A stretch of 64,000 nt of DNA from Taenia hydatigena. Taxonomy: Eukaryota; Platyhelminthes; Cestoda; Cyclophyllidea; Taeniidae. Shown piece after piece: positions 50,546 through 62,504 of the stretch. Both the position numbers and the translations under genes were made by a program. Position 1 is the first letter of the stretch. Every line of letters begins with the position of its first letter. The notes beneath the pieces were generated by a model. That model was not told the origin of the DNA and made no database searches. It saw only the letters and a program-made list of their open reading frames with translations. The stretch is taken from NCBI GenBank assembly GCA_036345935.2, contig JADWOT020001261.1:1-64000 (forward strand), written 5' to 3'.

Positions 50546-51107
50546 AGCGAGCATGCCCTGGCTTTCTGCAAGAAGGCGGTGGGCGCTGAACCAGTATTTC
50601 TCAGTGGCTGTGTGGTTGTGAGCGGCGAATGCCGGCGTGATCGATTGGACGACTTTTCGCTCAGTATGACCTGAACACTTGGACGCGTAGGCTTGTCCGA
50701 TATGTTCAGTAGTCCAAATATTGGGAGAAGCAGACTGTCCGCGAGAGAAGGCAGGGCAAGTGGAGTGTCGATCGGGCCTCTTCTCTATCCCAAGACTAGA
50801 TCCATACCTAAGCTACCAATGCCCCATCCTCTGTGTGTGTCAATAGGGAACGCGCTGGCAGACTCGCGGCTTTCATTGACTTCAGAGATGGCTTGGGTGC
50901 GCTTAGCCACAGTGATATCACAAACGCTCGGCACCATGGAGATGGGGCCTGCTTTGACTACCAGTGCCATTCTAGCACCACAGAGGGACCACATACTGCC
51001 CATGCGTTCCTCATTCAATGTTCAGTGAAGTCAGAATTTCGAGGTCAAATGCCTACAATGGGGATATGTGGAGCAATGGAGGAGCGGATAGTGCTTGTAT
51101 TTTAAAC
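50546..51107 (+). pseudogene. Kelch-repeat gene remnant
   Basis: Two kelch-like blades are readable. At 50,546-50,690, after an ATTGCAG acceptor, a frame gives VFLSGCVVVSGEC followed by RLDDFSLS, then after a shift YDLNTWTR. This fits the kelch pattern of hydrophobic strand, GG doublet (here SG), then Y-x5-W. At 51,030-51,106 another frame gives NAYNGDMWSNGGADSACILN, a second blade with GG. The intervening 330 nt carry stops in all frames I tried, and the blades are in different frames, so this is a relic or contains an intron I cannot place. Kelch blades build beta-propellers used for protein binding. Confidence 0.45.
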
Positions 51108-51239
51108 ACCAAATGATCGGATTCTTGATAGACGAGGAGATGAAGCAGCTATGCTTCCCAGATTCGGTATGTGCGGCGTTGCCTGGGATCTACGCGTCAA
51201 CTTAATTCTGAATAATTCGTTTCGAGACAAGATTCAATT

Positions 51240-51640
51240 TTCCGATACCCAATCCGTTGTGTCACATATGTGTGACACGGGTCATTCATCAGGCAAGGAC
51301 GATTAGTTTTGTCGGCTTGAACCTCAGACGCAATAAATAAAATCAATATAGGCGAACAGGGACATGTCAAGTTTTTTGGAGTGGTGGCAGTGACCCGGAC
51401 CCAAATTGCTGTTTGGTGACCGTAGACTGGTCACTGGAAGGCACACGTCGGTAGCCGAAGTTCGAGATCACCAAATTTGCTGCTGGCTGTATCTTAGTAT
51501 GAAAGGCACAACGAAAAGTCAAGCCCAGTGAGCACTCAGCTTTTCTTGCCTTAGAGTATCCAGTTATGATCTTTGCAACGGCTCTACAGAGAGGGTGGGT
51601 GAAGCGAACGGACCTTGATGAGTGGTCGCACACCTTTGCT
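51240..51640 (+). repeat. Composite SINE-like repeat, copy 2
   Basis: The head TGTGTCACATATGTGTGACA is followed by TCATCAGGCAAGGACGAT, GTCGGCTTGAACCTCAGACG, the tRNA-like core (GGTCACTGGAAGGCACAC...GTTCGAGATCACC) and the tail GCTCTACAGAGAGGGTGGGT. This is the most complete copy together with 61,059-61,315. Confidence 0.7.
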
Positions 51641-52258
51641 CAATTAAAATCAGGTTAATTTAAAACATGGACTAAGGAAATCCTACATGCTCGAAGTGGC
51701 GGTGAAGAACTGTTGGCAAAGGAGTGTCAATGAAATCGCGGTATAAGTAGGAGATTTGCCTGAGGAGGCGACTTTGATCTATATCAAAGTTACTGTTTCC
51801 ATTCACCTCAAATGATACTTGCGTGGCAGTTCAAGCCTTACGGAGTCAATTATTAGAAATTGGCACCACTGACTTAGTCGATTCAGCATGTGTTTGAGGG
51901 GTCTAAACAGATACCCATACCACTACACAGAGGAGTATACAAAAGGAGTGTCAGTGGTTGTCCTGGTGGCTGACAGCTGACCAAGGACGAAAGTCTACTT
52001 GACGACGTGCATTGACAACGATCTCTGACCTTGTAAAAGTTGTCATCTCTGACTAAAATCTCCTTAAGTTTTATGTTATAGAGACATTCTATTCGTCTTT
52101 GGAAACTTCGTAACCATTTAGCTATTTGAGCTTCTTTTCGCGTTGGAGGCGGATGCATGTTTGCAAACATTCTGGCCTCCAGTTATCAAATGCTTTTGTT
52201 TTGATAAATGAGCAATGTTTCGCCCCTGCTGCAATTTCAATCGTTCTTTAACGTTAGC
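51641..52258. other. No gene recognised
   Basis: Nothing I can support lies between the two repeat copies. The 95-codon minus-strand frame at 51,883-52,170 has no recognisable similarity. Confidence 0.35.
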
Positions 52259-52640
52259 GTTTGTTGTCACCTAAAATTGACATTTACTTCATTGGGCCAC
52301 ATTTATGTGACATGGACATTTATCAGGCAAGATCGATCGGTCATGCTGGATCGTGCCACAGACGCATGACAACAGCTAAAGCTAAGCGAACGAAGACCCC
52401 GTTTGGGGTCTAGCGGCTGTAGAGTGGTCGATGAGCGTCACATTTTCTTGTACAAATGCAAGGTTACTTGTTTTCCTGCAGCTCGTAGTTCCGTCCTAAT
52501 GACACGACTGGGAGACGAGATCAGTAGACACAGCTTCTCTGTGCCTCAAAGACTTTAGTCATGGACTTTACAGAGCCTCTTCAGAGAGGGTGGGTGGAAT
52601 ATATGTGGCCGGGTGAGATGTCGCACTGCTGTCCATTTTC
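52259..52640 (+). repeat. Composite SINE-like repeat, copy 3
   Basis: The same block order as copy 1: TTGTTGTCACCT, CACATTTATGTGACATGG, TTATCAGGCAAGATCGATCGG, GTGCCACAGACGCATGAC, GGGGTCTAGCGGCTG...AGTGGTC, TCTCTGTGCCTCAAAGAC and CAGAGAGGGTGGGTGG. Confidence 0.7.
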
Positions 52641-53795
52641 TTAAGTACGCCTCCAGCGACTTATTAGTTCTACAAATGGCAGAAGGATCCATAAGGGCCT
52701 GAAATATTCAACAGCCACACGAAGGCCCCACCCAAAGTGAGAAGGGCGCCAATACTGCAGCCGTACATCCAGCCATCCATTAAGCTGCTGACCTAATTAG
52801 TCAACCTTCTAGTTCCTTCTTTAGCTCTCTTTGGCTAAGGTGCCTTGTCAAAAAAGAGGATGTGCGTGGACGAAGCAGACCACTCCAGCAGTGTTCCACC
52901 AGGTGATGGAGTTCTTCGTAAATAATAAGGCTTAGTATCCCACTTTCTGTGTCCGATCATTATTAACATTTGTACTGCAGTTAAATGTCGACATGTAGTC
53001 TGCCAGATTAACATATTTTATCCTGATTTCCATACTCAAACTTGCGCGTCACACAGGTGTGACATGCGGAAAATATGAATTTTCGATAGCTGGCAATGAT
53101 ACTACTAGCTAATGAGCTTCATGCATAGTATTGCTGAGTAAGCATGGTAGATACTTGCTAGAGATTGCCAACAACTCTAGTTGGTGGTGACAATCGATGG
53201 TGTAGTGATGTAGATTTAAAAGTGTGGAAATGAAGGAAAGAAATAGGTTTAGAATGCAAAGGTGTCCATCAGCAGAGTGAAACTTGATGGTAGCACCAGC
53301 GCTCAGCCACATTTAACATCTGTAGGAATGATGAACTACCAAACAGGGACTTGATCGCGATTTCCAAAGTGCACATCGACTTGCGATTCAACTTCATTTA
53401 TACTAAACAATTCAATAGCAGTTAACACGACGCTGGATTGCTGATACCGGTAGAAGTAGAAATAAGCCCGTAAGGTCGAATGCAAACATCATTCAAAATG
53501 TTAACTAAATCGCACTAGAAATGTTGTAGTTTCTTCTTCTGTGAGCTGCTGGTCCTGTTATCGAGCGAGTTGCGTCCTCATGCGAATCTCCTTCCAAACT
53601 TAGTCAAATGGCGAAACACAAGAATCGCATCGTACCAGCAATTAGTTCTTGAACCCATTGCTAGTGTCTGTGCCACTCATTCGCAGCACCTTGTTTTAAA
53701 TTTTGTTCCACGCGTCGTTTTAGTATTAGGCTACGAATCGCAGTAGTTACGAGACTTTGATGGTGATGCGCCATGTGTCTGCAACTTTCCATCCT
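52641..53795. other. No gene recognised; possible repeat head
   Basis: At 53,046-53,064 a GTCACACAGGTGTGAC near-palindrome resembles the head of the composite repeat but is not followed by the rest of it. No gene is recognised. Confidence 0.4.
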
Positions 53796-54110
53796 ACACT
53801 GTGGTCAGCGCAATTGCCTCCGCATCCCTTGTCCACTCACTACAGCGGTTATCACCACCACCCTTTGTTAATGCAACTTCCGACGGCTGTGGACTAATCG
53901 CTAAGATGCGTGCCTTTGGATTCGAATACAAGATTACCCATTTCTCTGCTAATTGCATTTTCGTTCTAATGGCACAAACGGAAGACAAGGCTAGCGGACA
54001 GCCAACTGTTCTGTGCCTCAAGGGAACCAATCATGAACCTGGCAGCAGCTCTACAGGGGGTGGGTAAACCAAATAGGGCGAGATGAGAGGTCACATTGCC
54101 AACCGCTATC
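53796..54110 (+). repeat. Composite SINE-like repeat, copy 4 (headless)
   Basis: It begins at the tRNA-like part (CTGTGGTCAGCGCAATTGCC), then TTTGGATTCGAATACAAGAT, TTCTAATGGCACAAACGGAA, CTGTGCCTCAAGGGAACC, CATGAACCTGGCAGCAGC and TCTACAGGGGGTGGGT. The 88-codon open frame through it is a by-product of the repeat. Confidence 0.65.
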
Positions 54111-55129
54111 CCCATTGATAACATTTTAGGTAAATGAGAAATGGGTAATTTTGCAATGTTTATGGCGGATCTTCTATGCCTCTCCGTTGAGCCGCAATTG
54201 GATCCACATGTGTAGGAAGGAGTGGTTGAATAGCCACGCGAGTGAGGTGATATATGAACTAGAGGTCAGAACTTCAGCCCAGTAAGTAAGAGATTTCAGT
54301 CTCCTGTCTAAGTCAGTGCGATGAAAGTGTTAAGTTAATAACGAGGTGGTAGGTGGAAGGAGCAGCAGTCGTTAACTTCGCAGCGAGCTCTTTATTTCAT
54401 GGGCATCGTGTAAAATGCAGCTGCTTGAATATCGCAAATGCAGCAAAGTGAAACTGCTTCCATTCGTATGTCCAATTCAGCTGCCTTGATCTCAATCAGT
54501 GCAGAAATTGAATTGCGAAAGCCCTCAAAGACGGCCACATATCAGCGCAGTTGATCCCACTACATCGCTCTTAGTCCATTCTGAAAACGGATGAACAGCA
54601 CATCGGAAACTCTCGTAAAATCGCACACGAAAAAATTTTCCTGCGAGAACCATTAACTGAACCGCTAATCGCTATTTGGGAACTTGCAAATTGATGCCTT
54701 TCAACTGCTTGAAGCATTTATTTTCCAAATAGCTCTGTGCCAATGCTTCAATAAACCTGTTTAAACCCAATAATTTCGAGCAAAAAATGGCGAATTCGTC
54801 CTAACATTTTTTCCTTTATACACTTTACTGTAATATAGCCATTTTCGCATTGATAAGACCTCGTGAGCAACTCCACAAAAGCTTAAATAAGGGTGACGCC
54901 TGATTCTCAGGGAGTATGGTTGGGAAGTTAATGATTGTCTCCCTAATTATTGGCGCATAGGCGACTAATTTAACACGAGAGTAGAGCTTCCGATTACATG
55001 CTTTCCCCATCTCTACCTCACGTACAGCCAATTTCTCCCATCCTTAACTCATTCCATTGCTTTTAACTACACTGCATGCACAAACGCGCCTGCCATCCTT
55101 GAGAGGGATAAGCACACTCAACACGTGTG
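54111..55129. other. No gene recognised
   Basis: No domain, splice model or repeat that I can support. Confidence 0.35.
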
Positions 55130-58100
55130 AGGGCGATTTCTTCCCATTAAGCATGAAGGAGGGGGTGACACGATGAATAGATGTGAGAAAGAGGGAATGC
55201 CGGAGAGAGGGAAGTAAAAAAGGACCTCCACTAATGTCAGTGAACTTGCAGGTCTCATCAGCTCTTCTGATATTTTGATCGGTCACCCGCTACCAATTTG
55301 AAATGTTTGCAAGTCGCACCATAATGAGACTAAAGTTAACACTTGATTTCATCCATAGAGTCAGTTATGCAACAGTAACTCATCTCGCATCCATCTAGAC
55401 GCATACCGCCTCCTTCGCTAGAAGAATTAAACTGCCTAGATGAGGGACTGACTGCAGATTAGCGAATGGTGATGATTTTTGCACAATCTTTCAAGAATGA
55501 TTGAATGTAGCAAAGTCTAATGCAGCGCAATGGTCGAAAGTTGTGCCACGCATTCGTGACGTGAAGCAGTACTGGCATTGAAAGGTAATGTTTGTGGAAA
55601 GGTTGTGCACTCATACTACCCACGTAGGCTTCATCGGCTTCATGCACACCCACGCCGTTGGTAGACGCATTAGATTGTCGATCGCACTCACTTCATGATA
55701 TAGAATGCAAGTCGCTTACTTACAAGATGTTCCCTGACCTCCGAATAATTCTCTGGTCACCGCTATGTGACGCTTGATTATTGCGGGCTATTTTACAAAA
55801 ATAGTGTCTTACATCAGTCAAGTTCAGCGTTGCGAATCGCCTTCTTGTTAAAAAACGAACGCACACCACCACTGCTTGGGAGGTTAATAATGCATACTTG
55901 GTTTCTGAACTTGCCCATGGTTGGGTTCAACCAAATAATTGCGTTTCAAAATCCGAATTCTTGGTGGTGTTGGCAATGCGTATGTATCTTCAGAGAACAT
56001 AGAAACGACAGCACTGTTTCTGACACCTTACTGTGCCAGTGAATGAGCCCATGACAGCCGCTGCTCAGTTGGGAGTTTTGCCGTTTAGGTGGATGGTCCT
56101 GCTAGTCAGTCATTTAACTATTTATCCGACTGCTCATTTAAACCTGACTAGCTGGCCATCAAATGTGACCGTAAATGCTGATGAACCAGACACTGCCAAC
56201 ATGCGTCACATCTTACTGATAATTATACGTGGAGAATATGATAGCGCAATGAAGTGGTCGACTGTCGCGATCTTAATTCTCACCTAAACCACCGATGCAC
56301 ATGCCCTCCTGATGATGTGACATTAGAATGGCAAGTTGGTGTATGGACTCCAAAATAATGTTCAAATGGAGTATGCAACACTTACATGGGCAGCTGGGCC
56401 AAGTACATGCTAAAATATTGGACGCCTCAAGCAAAAGCAACTGGCAAACCCACTCACACAGGCTTATCAGGTTCCTGTAAATGTTGTGTGTCACCCTGTT
56501 TGCGTTAAAATACTAGCTTCATGGTAATTAAACCTACCTCACCCATGCCCTTAGTGATTCTAGAAGGAAGTGCAGAGCACAAGAGACTAAATCGATTGGG
56601 CCATATTCTTTAATCAGTTGGTTTTAGACACAGATTGCTTAAAGGAGTGGAAAAGTAAGGGTGCTAATATCAAATGTTCAATAACCTACGCACCATCTCT
56701 CGCATCGCACTGATACTCACATGATTTGGAGTTAGCTTTGGCCCTGATTTGAAGTCTGATGATGATTGCAACTGCAAATTATAACTCGCAACGCTCGCCG
56801 ATCTTAAGTTGATGCCCTCTCATGTGCAAAACGTTGTCTAATTTTGGAATCCACATTTCGCAGTCTCTAACGTGAACTCAGCATGTGCATTGACCAGTGT
56901 AAAGCGGTGGGTCAATTCACGATTCGAATTTGATGCTGGGAGGTGAGCAGCCAGGACTGAGGCAGGAAAAGTGGGTCTCGGTGTCTGCGAGTGCACGCCT
57001 CCAGAAGCCACGCGTGTAGCTATGCGATCCGCAGGAAAACAAACGAAGTAAGGAGTGTCTAGTCGCCTAAACATGCATTCTATCTGACCGAATACTTAAG
57101 CCATATAATGTCAGTGAACAGCTTTTGGTGCATCAAATATGCATTTCAAAATTATTAGGACCCAGAAAATTCTTATTCTCGCACTCAGTGATTAAATGTT
57201 GAGAAAGACGCATCATTATATTCGGCAAAACGCGAGCTAATGTATTTTCTATAGCCTCATAATTCCAAATCACTTTTAATTTTTTCCCAACCCACCCACT
57301 GCATCCATAAAATGTGTAGGCTTCTCAAGTATCATTACATATTATTAATTATGAAAGCTTTACAACGTTGTATCAAAAGTCATCATAGACGGGCTAATCA
57401 TGAAATGCATGAGCGCGTGAAACGCCACTCCTTCTCCATATGACATGGAGACAGGCCCACTGTACCATCTCCACTAAATTGATCGTCCAATCGTTTTGCA
57501 ACCTGTTGCACCAAATGCGACAACTATCAGATAACTCGGAAAAAGGGCGAAAGTAAAAGCCATTTACGGCCTCAAACATCTTTTGCATGCAGTCCAAGTT
57601 TGGGTAGAGATCTAACGGTTGCCACATCGAGCCTGTCACTACAATCGTTTGTTTGGGCGTGAGGGCATCGGCTACGGCATTCAGATGTCCACAGTCCCGA
57701 TGTTCAAAATCCGCACAATCAAGATAGATTATGACACAGTCATAATCGCTCAGCTGCATCCTTTCTCTTCCTTCTCCACCCTCTTCAGACCATTCACTCA
57801 TGTCCCGTACAGTGCCACCTGCCCTCCTGAAAAATGGATTCCACTGGTTCGAAAAGTTCAGAACATCCGTAGACACGTCTAAGCAGAGACGAGTAGAGGA
57901 AGCAGAATGCAGTACTGGCAAATTGCATTTGTAGCGTTTCATTCCGTATGGTGACATTCTTTCGCAACGACATGGCGTGGTGATCAAACAGTTAATTAGG
58001 GCTTGTGCATCAGCAGGAAACACACTCGACTCAAGGCCACGAAATAACTCCTCTGCGTTATTGTAATACTTTCTTGCGTAATCAAAATATTGAGGGTATA

Positions 58101-58745
58101 CCTCGGGGTTTGTTAAGAAGAGCATCCTGCAGAGGTATGCGTCCACCCATTTCATGTCCTTTGCGCTGTGGTGGATACTAAGATTTTGAATGGGAAGTTC
58201 TTGATCTAGTCGTTCTTTTGTTGATTCCTCCTAAAACGGTACTCTTCATGGTAAGTTTCAGCAACTTTCGGAGACGAAATGGATATGGAAGGGACTTAGT
58301 AATGACAAGAAACGGATGCAAAGTTAACCGGACCCACCTCAGACATCACCACACAAAATCTAATGAAGACTATCCAAATGAAGCCTAATCCGGTTTTAAT
58401 CACTTCTCTCATATAACTAATCAGCAAAGCTTAATGACCAACTAAGATTCTCAGGCGATGCTTAGATCTGTTTGGAAGGACGTGTGCAATTTCTAAATGC
58501 ACATTCTGCAATTTATAATAATATTATGTTGCCATATTCATCATTAGTGGAAAACCTGCGAATTTCAAAAGGTGAATTTTGGAGCATAAAGCATTAAAAT
58601 ATTAAATTACCTTGTGACGTGATTAGAGAATCGATGGGAAGAAGGTGTTGCTGATACAACACAGGACATAGGCGAATATAATCATGGACAGGTATGCATA
58701 CACACCTATAAGATGTTGGCCAAACTAATGCAGATTACAAAGTGT
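55130..58745 (-). repeat. Module M4 carrying an intact orphan gene (reversed)
   Basis: The inverse of module M2 (32,990-37,200), and collinear with M1 over 55,130-57,150. It contains the promoter region, gene copy C, the 3' flank and the distal block with GCAAGTCGCTTACTTACAAG (compare 27,812 and 36,850). Confidence 0.8.
57394..58346 (-). CDS. Orphan family protein, copy C (apparently intact, 2 exons)
   Basis: On the minus strand, exon 1 is 58,346-58,338 (MSE), followed by a 107-nt intron (58,337-58,231, GTGGGT...TTTTAG) and exon 2, 58,230-57,394. The product is 281 residues. The same conserved blocks as copy A are present in order: LITTPCRCERMSPYGM, NQWNPFFRRAGGTV, EWSEEGGEG, LSDYDCVIIYLD, TIVVTGSMW, PNLDCMQKM and CRIWCNRLQN. 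The first 25 residues of exon 2 are polar and differ between copies, as do the last dozen residues. Compared with copies A and B, the CCAAT-like and TATA-like elements are changed (GATTAG; no clear TATAAA) and the AATAAA is degenerate, so it may be expressed differently or weakly. Function unknown. Confidence 0.72.
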
Positions 58746-60291
58746 GTGCCTTTGCATCGCTTTAGAAAGCGGGTCAGCATTAACATGCGTTGCTGTCACT
58801 AGCCACAGCTTGAAGTGTGATTCTCACTGGTGCTTAATTTTCCATCATCTACAGTCACCCCTTTTGGTTGGGTGGCTGCTTCGTGTGGTTTGTTATTGCT
58901 GTGGATCTCACTCTTTACCAGTGCTGCCCGTCCCGCTTGCACCATTCTCTGTCTTTCGTGCACATGTACGCGCATCTAAGGTCATTTCCTTCTAACTTCC
59001 TAACCGAAGTTTAGCGTAGGCTTTTGTTGAAAGATTGCCACGTCATCCATTTAACCTCGCTGGAATTAAGACTAAGTAGGTAGCTTTTGCCTGCTAGTTT
59101 TTGTTTTTAACCAATCTACCGCTACCTCTGTGGCTTAATTTCGGAGTTCGTACAAGTCAAGCCTACTGAAGTCGATGCGTTGAGCTTGTGATACTTTCCT
59201 CATTAGGTGATGAAGGGCCTGTTTTTCCACGACACTAGCATTTTTGGCTTAAGGATAACGAAAAACGATGATTGTTTGTATCGTTATCCAGCAGTCAGTA
59301 TAAGCCTACTCCAAATTACGGAAAGCTATCGTTCAATAGAGCTAAAAGCGAAAGTTGTTCAAGAACTCAATGACAGCATTTTTAACATTTTAATATGACT
59401 GCTCGGAGGAGTCAGTCATCCACAATAGACTAAACTAAAGTGTCTTACGACTTCTCTCCAGCTATTTTTAGTCTCTACTCCTACTGCCATTTTCGAAGTC
59501 CTCACACTTCACTTTGTTGTCAAACGTTAAAGACGAAAACTCATCTACGCACTTGGCGTGTGGTTTTGGTGGCACAATAGGTAACTGCATGTTGGGAGAG
59601 AAGGTGGATGTGCTGGATAGCAGAGAGGCGGTCAGTGGTTGCGAGAAGGCACTGAAGCATTCTTACTGCGAACTAGTCAACTCATCAGCCAACATGTGCA
59701 GACACCTTCACAGACGCACTTCCACCTGCACTAATGTGAGCAATGCAGTGACGTTGAAGCTAACTGCGTCACTTGCTTGCAATGGGTGCGTGTATGAAGG
59801 GATTTGACTGGCACATGTAAACGAAGTAAAGTCAACGCCGGGTCAGAATTTAAAGTTTAGCTGCGAACGGTTACCACACGTTAGTGTAGCAGTTGGGTAT
59901 CACCGTAGTAACAAATCGGCAAATTTGAGCGACTGCAGGCGTAGCCCTTCTTAGGTGTGGCTTCACTCGTTTGCAAACAACCCTACAGCACCTCAAAATT
60001 GTCTTCTACAACTTTGTCGCATCACTGAGACACTCTTGCCTGGCATGCTTAAACTTACTCTGGGTGAGAAATTCGGGCACAATCGAGACCGTCGTTCAGG
60101 TATCTGATAAACAGCGGTTGTCAAAACCATGTTTTTGTTGATTAACACGGGTTGGCCAACAGGTAAATGCAACGATCATTTCCGTAACCACTCTCACCAC
60201 ACATCGCTGGATAGTCAAATTAGATCGCAGTCCTGCAAAATGCTCATAAGCATTCCAGCATTATTTCCAACTACCAACACTAATGAATCCC
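58746..60291. other. No gene recognised
   Basis: Cysteine-containing frames at 58,744-58,995 and 59,514-59,807 (+) have no recognisable family. The latter is preceded by no clear start context or acceptor. I make no gene call. Confidence 0.35.
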
Positions 60292-60315
60292 GCACGTCAC
60301 ACATGTGTGACGTGC
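60292..60315. repeat. 24-bp perfect palindrome, head-like motif of composite repeat
   Basis: GCACGTCACACA and its exact reverse complement TGTGTGACGTGC lie back to back. The core GTCACACATGTGTGAC matches the head of the composite repeat. The following TCATGCTATGTGGCGG weakly recalls TCATGCTGGATCGTGCC in copy 3, so this is probably a truncated copy. Confidence 0.7.
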
Positions 60316-61058
60316 ATACACTGTTGGGACACTCAGGTCATGCTATGTGGCGGTAAAAGGTTAGACGCCAAGTACGGATTGCAGTTAAAGCGAAAAATTT
60401 GGACGTACAATGCAACAATCTTAGTCTTCTTTACTGCGAAAACGACCACAACTTAATGGGGTGCTGTTGGCTCTCTAGGTGCCTAGCATACCCCAATGGT
60501 GTGGTCTGTTTCCTCCACCAACCACCTCTTTATTGGTTTGGCAGTCTGATTCACCTGACTTTAATGAGAAAACAAAAGGTTGGCTGGGACCGTCGAATCA
60601 TCGCATCGATGTGTGGTTGATATTTCGGCTGTGATAGTGGCATTTTGAGGACATACTAAAGGTGTCGCCCCTTCCGCTTTGATTATAGCATTCTTGTGGC
60701 TATTGAGTTGTTCAGACTTTACAGATTCAAAAGATATTTGCAGGACACGCTGGAATTATGTTTTTTTAAGTTGTGACACCTCACTTGCATGCAGCCTCAT
60801 TCACGAGGCCAGGTAATTACTGCTCCTTACAATTGTGGAAACCATAGGTGTGTATCAAAGGTATCTAAAAACTTAATAATGTTTTAAATTAACTCAACTG
60901 CAATCAGTCAAAGGCATGTTGACGCGGGAAGTGGATGGCAGTGCGACGTTCTATTTAGCCCTGCTCATTTCAACCACCCTTCCTGACGAATCGGTGTAAA
61001 GCTCGTAACCTGTTCCTTTGCGGCATAGCGAAGATGTTAATTGCTGAATTCGTCTTAT
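60316..61058. other. No gene recognised
   Basis: I see nothing I can support apart from weak similarity to the composite repeat in the first 50 bases. Confidence 0.35.
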
Positions 61059-61315
61059 AGTTGTGCCATTGACCCTAAAATACAAACTGCAGCGAAATTG
61101 GTGATCTCGGATTCGAATACCGAGCTGTGCTTCTCAGTGACCACTGCACGGCCGCCAAACCACAAATTGGGTTCGGGTTACTACCATCAGTCTAATTAAA
61201 TGATCGCGTCTTTTATTTGGCTATGTTGATCCCAATTAATGCGTCTGAGGCTCAAGCCGATACAGCCGATCGTCCTTGCCTAATAAAGGGCGCGTGTCAC
61301 ACGCATGCGACGCAA
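61059..61315 (-). repeat. Composite SINE-like repeat, copy 5 (reversed)
   Basis: Read on the minus strand: the GTGTGACACG head, TTAGGCAAGGACGATCGG, TCGGCTTGAGCCTCAGACGC, TTTGGCGGCCGTGCAGTGGT, CACTGAGAAGCACAGCTCGG, TATTCGAATCCGAGATCACC and TCAATGGCACAAC. GTGGTCACTGAGAAGC and GGTATTCGAATCC are the best A-box-like and B-box-like sequences in the family, which points to a tRNA-Leu/Ser-like ancestor. It lacks the 3' tail block. Confidence 0.7.
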
Positions 61316-62504
61316 TGGAGTAATAGCACATTTTAAGTGGCAACAATCGCTCGATTCACAAGTTACTCAGCTTAATACTGAGAAAGACAAGACATTGCTT
61401 GCAGTTAGTTACAAGCATTTGCCAACTGGAAGCTAATGTGTTCGCAAATGTTGATTTGCATTGCCTATGCAGAAAACTTTAATGTCACTATTTTCGTCGA
61501 ATCAGAAATAAGGCACTGCAACGATTTAATTTTTAAGTTTTGCATAATTGCTTTGTTGTTTTCAAATGCGCATGTTGTGACCTGCAAGATATTCGCCCCG
61601 ACCGAAGCAGGATTGCAGCCATGTTTAGATATGCACTTACTGAAATTGGATGTGCACGTTATGGATATTTACACGACACAGAATAATATAAACAAAATCA
61701 CATCCTCTATACTCCTTCGCCAACAGAATTGCCGCTTATGTGTTAAGTATTACAAATAAGATTTTTGATTAAGCCTAGGCTTTAATTGCTTTCTTGTAAC
61801 TATTATATCGTTTTAGGAGATTTTAAATAACATAATCAAACAACTAAATTAGAGCTCTTCGTAACCTCTCCAACGACGAAGGACTACCTAATACATGGAC
61901 AGGATACAGAACAGAAGGGAAATTCGGGGTGCTGGCATGGCCTAGAGGCCAGTCTGCCTAGAGATGGCTAAACGACCAACCAAGTGTTCACAACAGGAGC
62001 CGGGTTTTAAGCGAACAACAAAGTGTTGCAAAACAACTTATTCAAACAACTGTCAATTGTCGAAAATGCGCTTGACATTATCACGCAGCCTTAGTCAATG
62101 TACAGGCAGTACGTAATCTACAGTCGAGTAAGCTCTACAAAATTCAGCGCAGGCTTTTAGGTGAAGGAAGCGCAATTGCTCTTCTGTGTTGTCATTTCAT
62201 TTTGGGAATTCCATGGTATGGGCGACTTGTCGCGGACTCCGCCTAGGACAACTAGTTGTACAAGCTGAAATCTCTGTAACTCTTTTTTCAGGCAAGACAC
62301 GCCAGAATGATTTAATCATTAGATGCTGATTATGTTATGTAAAGATCCCATTTGGAGTGAAGAAGCGGTAGGTGCTTAAAGTAGCTTCTGTGGTACCAAC
62401 GGTAAATCGGTCGACAATGTCCAAGGATGAATTGCCCTTGCGGTCGCATAGTCGTGTAGTAAGAGAATGAATGCGGTGTGCATGAGGTGTGTCCTCGGAA
62501 TGTA
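61316..62504. other. No gene recognised
   Basis: The 107-codon frame at 61,436-61,759 (+) shows no recognisable domain. It contains a hydrophobic stretch (IIALLFSNAHVVTC), but its start and composition give no support for a gene. Confidence 0.35.

Noticed and set aside
53801..54067. 88-codon open frame
   Set aside because: Lies entirely within a copy of the composite SINE-like repeat, and the frame is not open in the other copies.
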